Shown here: piece after piece, positions 5,536 to 5,903 of the stretch | Numbering within the stretch: position 1 is the stretch's first letter | How the letters are laid out: the number at the start of each line of letters is the position of its first letter | Made by a program: the position numbers and the translations under genes | Assembly: GCA_937896295.1 (NCBI GenBank) | Contig: CALBME010000012.1 | Location: 1-5,903 of the forward strand | Reading direction: 5' to 3' | Length of the DNA stretch: 5,903 nt | DNA from: an uncultured Micavibrio sp. | GTDB taxonomy: Bacteria; Pseudomonadota; Alphaproteobacteria; Micavibrionales; UBA1664 | The notes under the pieces: model-generated | Databases searched by the model: none | Told to the model about the DNA's origin: nothing | Seen by the model: only the letters and a program-made list of their open reading frames with translations

Positions 5536-5903
5536 AGGACGCCTTCGCGCTTTCGATCAGGTGCGCCTCGCGCATGCGCTGTTGGGTGATGAGGTGGCGC
5601 GCCGCATCTTCCGGCAGGCCGATATGGACCAGCAGTTCCTGCGCCACGTGGAGCGAACCTTCGATGACATCCGGAATGGTGACGGTGGCACCGAGGCGGT
5701 AGAGTTCTGCCGCGTGTTCGGCGTCGCGCGCGCGCGCGACCACGGGCAGATGCGGGGCCATTTTCTGGGCCGCCGCCATTACACGCTTGGCCTGGTAAGG
5801 GTCGTCGATCAGGATGGCGACCGCGATGGCGCGATGAATGCCTGCACGGGTCAGGACATCTTCATCGGCGGCATCGCCTTCCAGCACGGGAATGAGGCGC
5901 CCG
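5534..5903 (-). CDS. C-terminal part of KefB/KefC-type cation:proton antiporter (RCK_N/TrkA-N domain), 5' end outside window
   Basis: The frame is open to the window edge, giving 122 visible C-terminal codons. The sequence matches the second half of a Rossmann-type RCK_N (TrkA-N) domain as found after the membrane part of CPA2-family K+/H+ antiporters. VLEGDAADEDVL carries the GDA motif after the nucleotide-binding strand. It is followed by AGIHRAIAVAILIDDP, LPVVARARDAEHAAELYRLGAT and VIPD-like IPDVIEGSLHVAQELLVHIGLPEDAA. In these proteins the domain senses NAD(H) or glutathione-type ligands and gates cation efflux. The membrane transport domain would lie outside the window. The pattern HAAELYRLGAT...EGSLHVAQELL favours a Kef-type antiporter over a TrkA or channel subunit, but the missing part would decide. 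The stop is TAA at 5536-5534, abutting the shared terminator. Confidence 0.87.
   Translation of the reverse strand, partial: GRLIPVLEGDAADEDVLTRAGIHRAIAVAILIDDPYQAKRVMAAAQKMAPHLPVVARARDAEHAAELYRLGATVTIPDVIEGSLHVAQELLVHIGLPEDAARHLITQQRMREAHLIESAKAS

Overview
The window looks like chromosomal housekeeping DNA from a GC-rich alphaproteobacterium. Three things point there: rdgB and hemW close together on the same strand, a protein matching the C-terminal region of alphaproteobacterial SUV3/MgpS-type helicases, and clean sigma70-type promoters. I see no tRNA, rRNA, CRISPR array, transposase, integrase, phage gene or recognisable defence system. These are readings by eye; no database search was possible.

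Layout, left to right. (1) The 3' four-fifths of rdgB (+), the ITP/XTP/dITP house-cleaning pyrophosphatase. (2) A 102-base gap holding a second, slightly changed copy of the last 39 bases of rdgB, plus a hairpin and T-run that can terminate transcription of the opposing gene. (3) An unrecognised 244-codon gene (-), placed in reverse between rdgB and hemW. (4) A 69-base divergent promoter region in which the two opposing promoters occupy the same -10 bases. (5) hemW (+), a radical-SAM haem chaperone. (6) A secreted or periplasmic protein of about 499 aa (-), whose 3' end overlaps that of hemW by 14 bases. (7) A 122-base divergent region with one promoter for each flanking gene; the plus-strand promoter would start the mRNA almost exactly at the start codon. 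(8) A 449-aa protein (+) resembling the C-terminal half of MgpS-like helicases, with no helicase domain attached. (9) A strong hairpin terminator usable in both directions. (10) The C-terminal part of a KefB/KefC-type cation:proton antiporter (-), cut by the window edge.

The genes do not form one pathway. Strands alternate (+, -, +, -, +, -), so every gene from the second onward appears to be its own transcription unit, with convergent or divergent neighbours. The main points of interest are the stand-alone helicase C-terminal region with a probable leaderless mRNA, the duplicated rdgB tail with its built-in terminator, the unrecognised reverse gene between rdgB and hemW, and the mutually exclusive divergent promoters in front of hemW.
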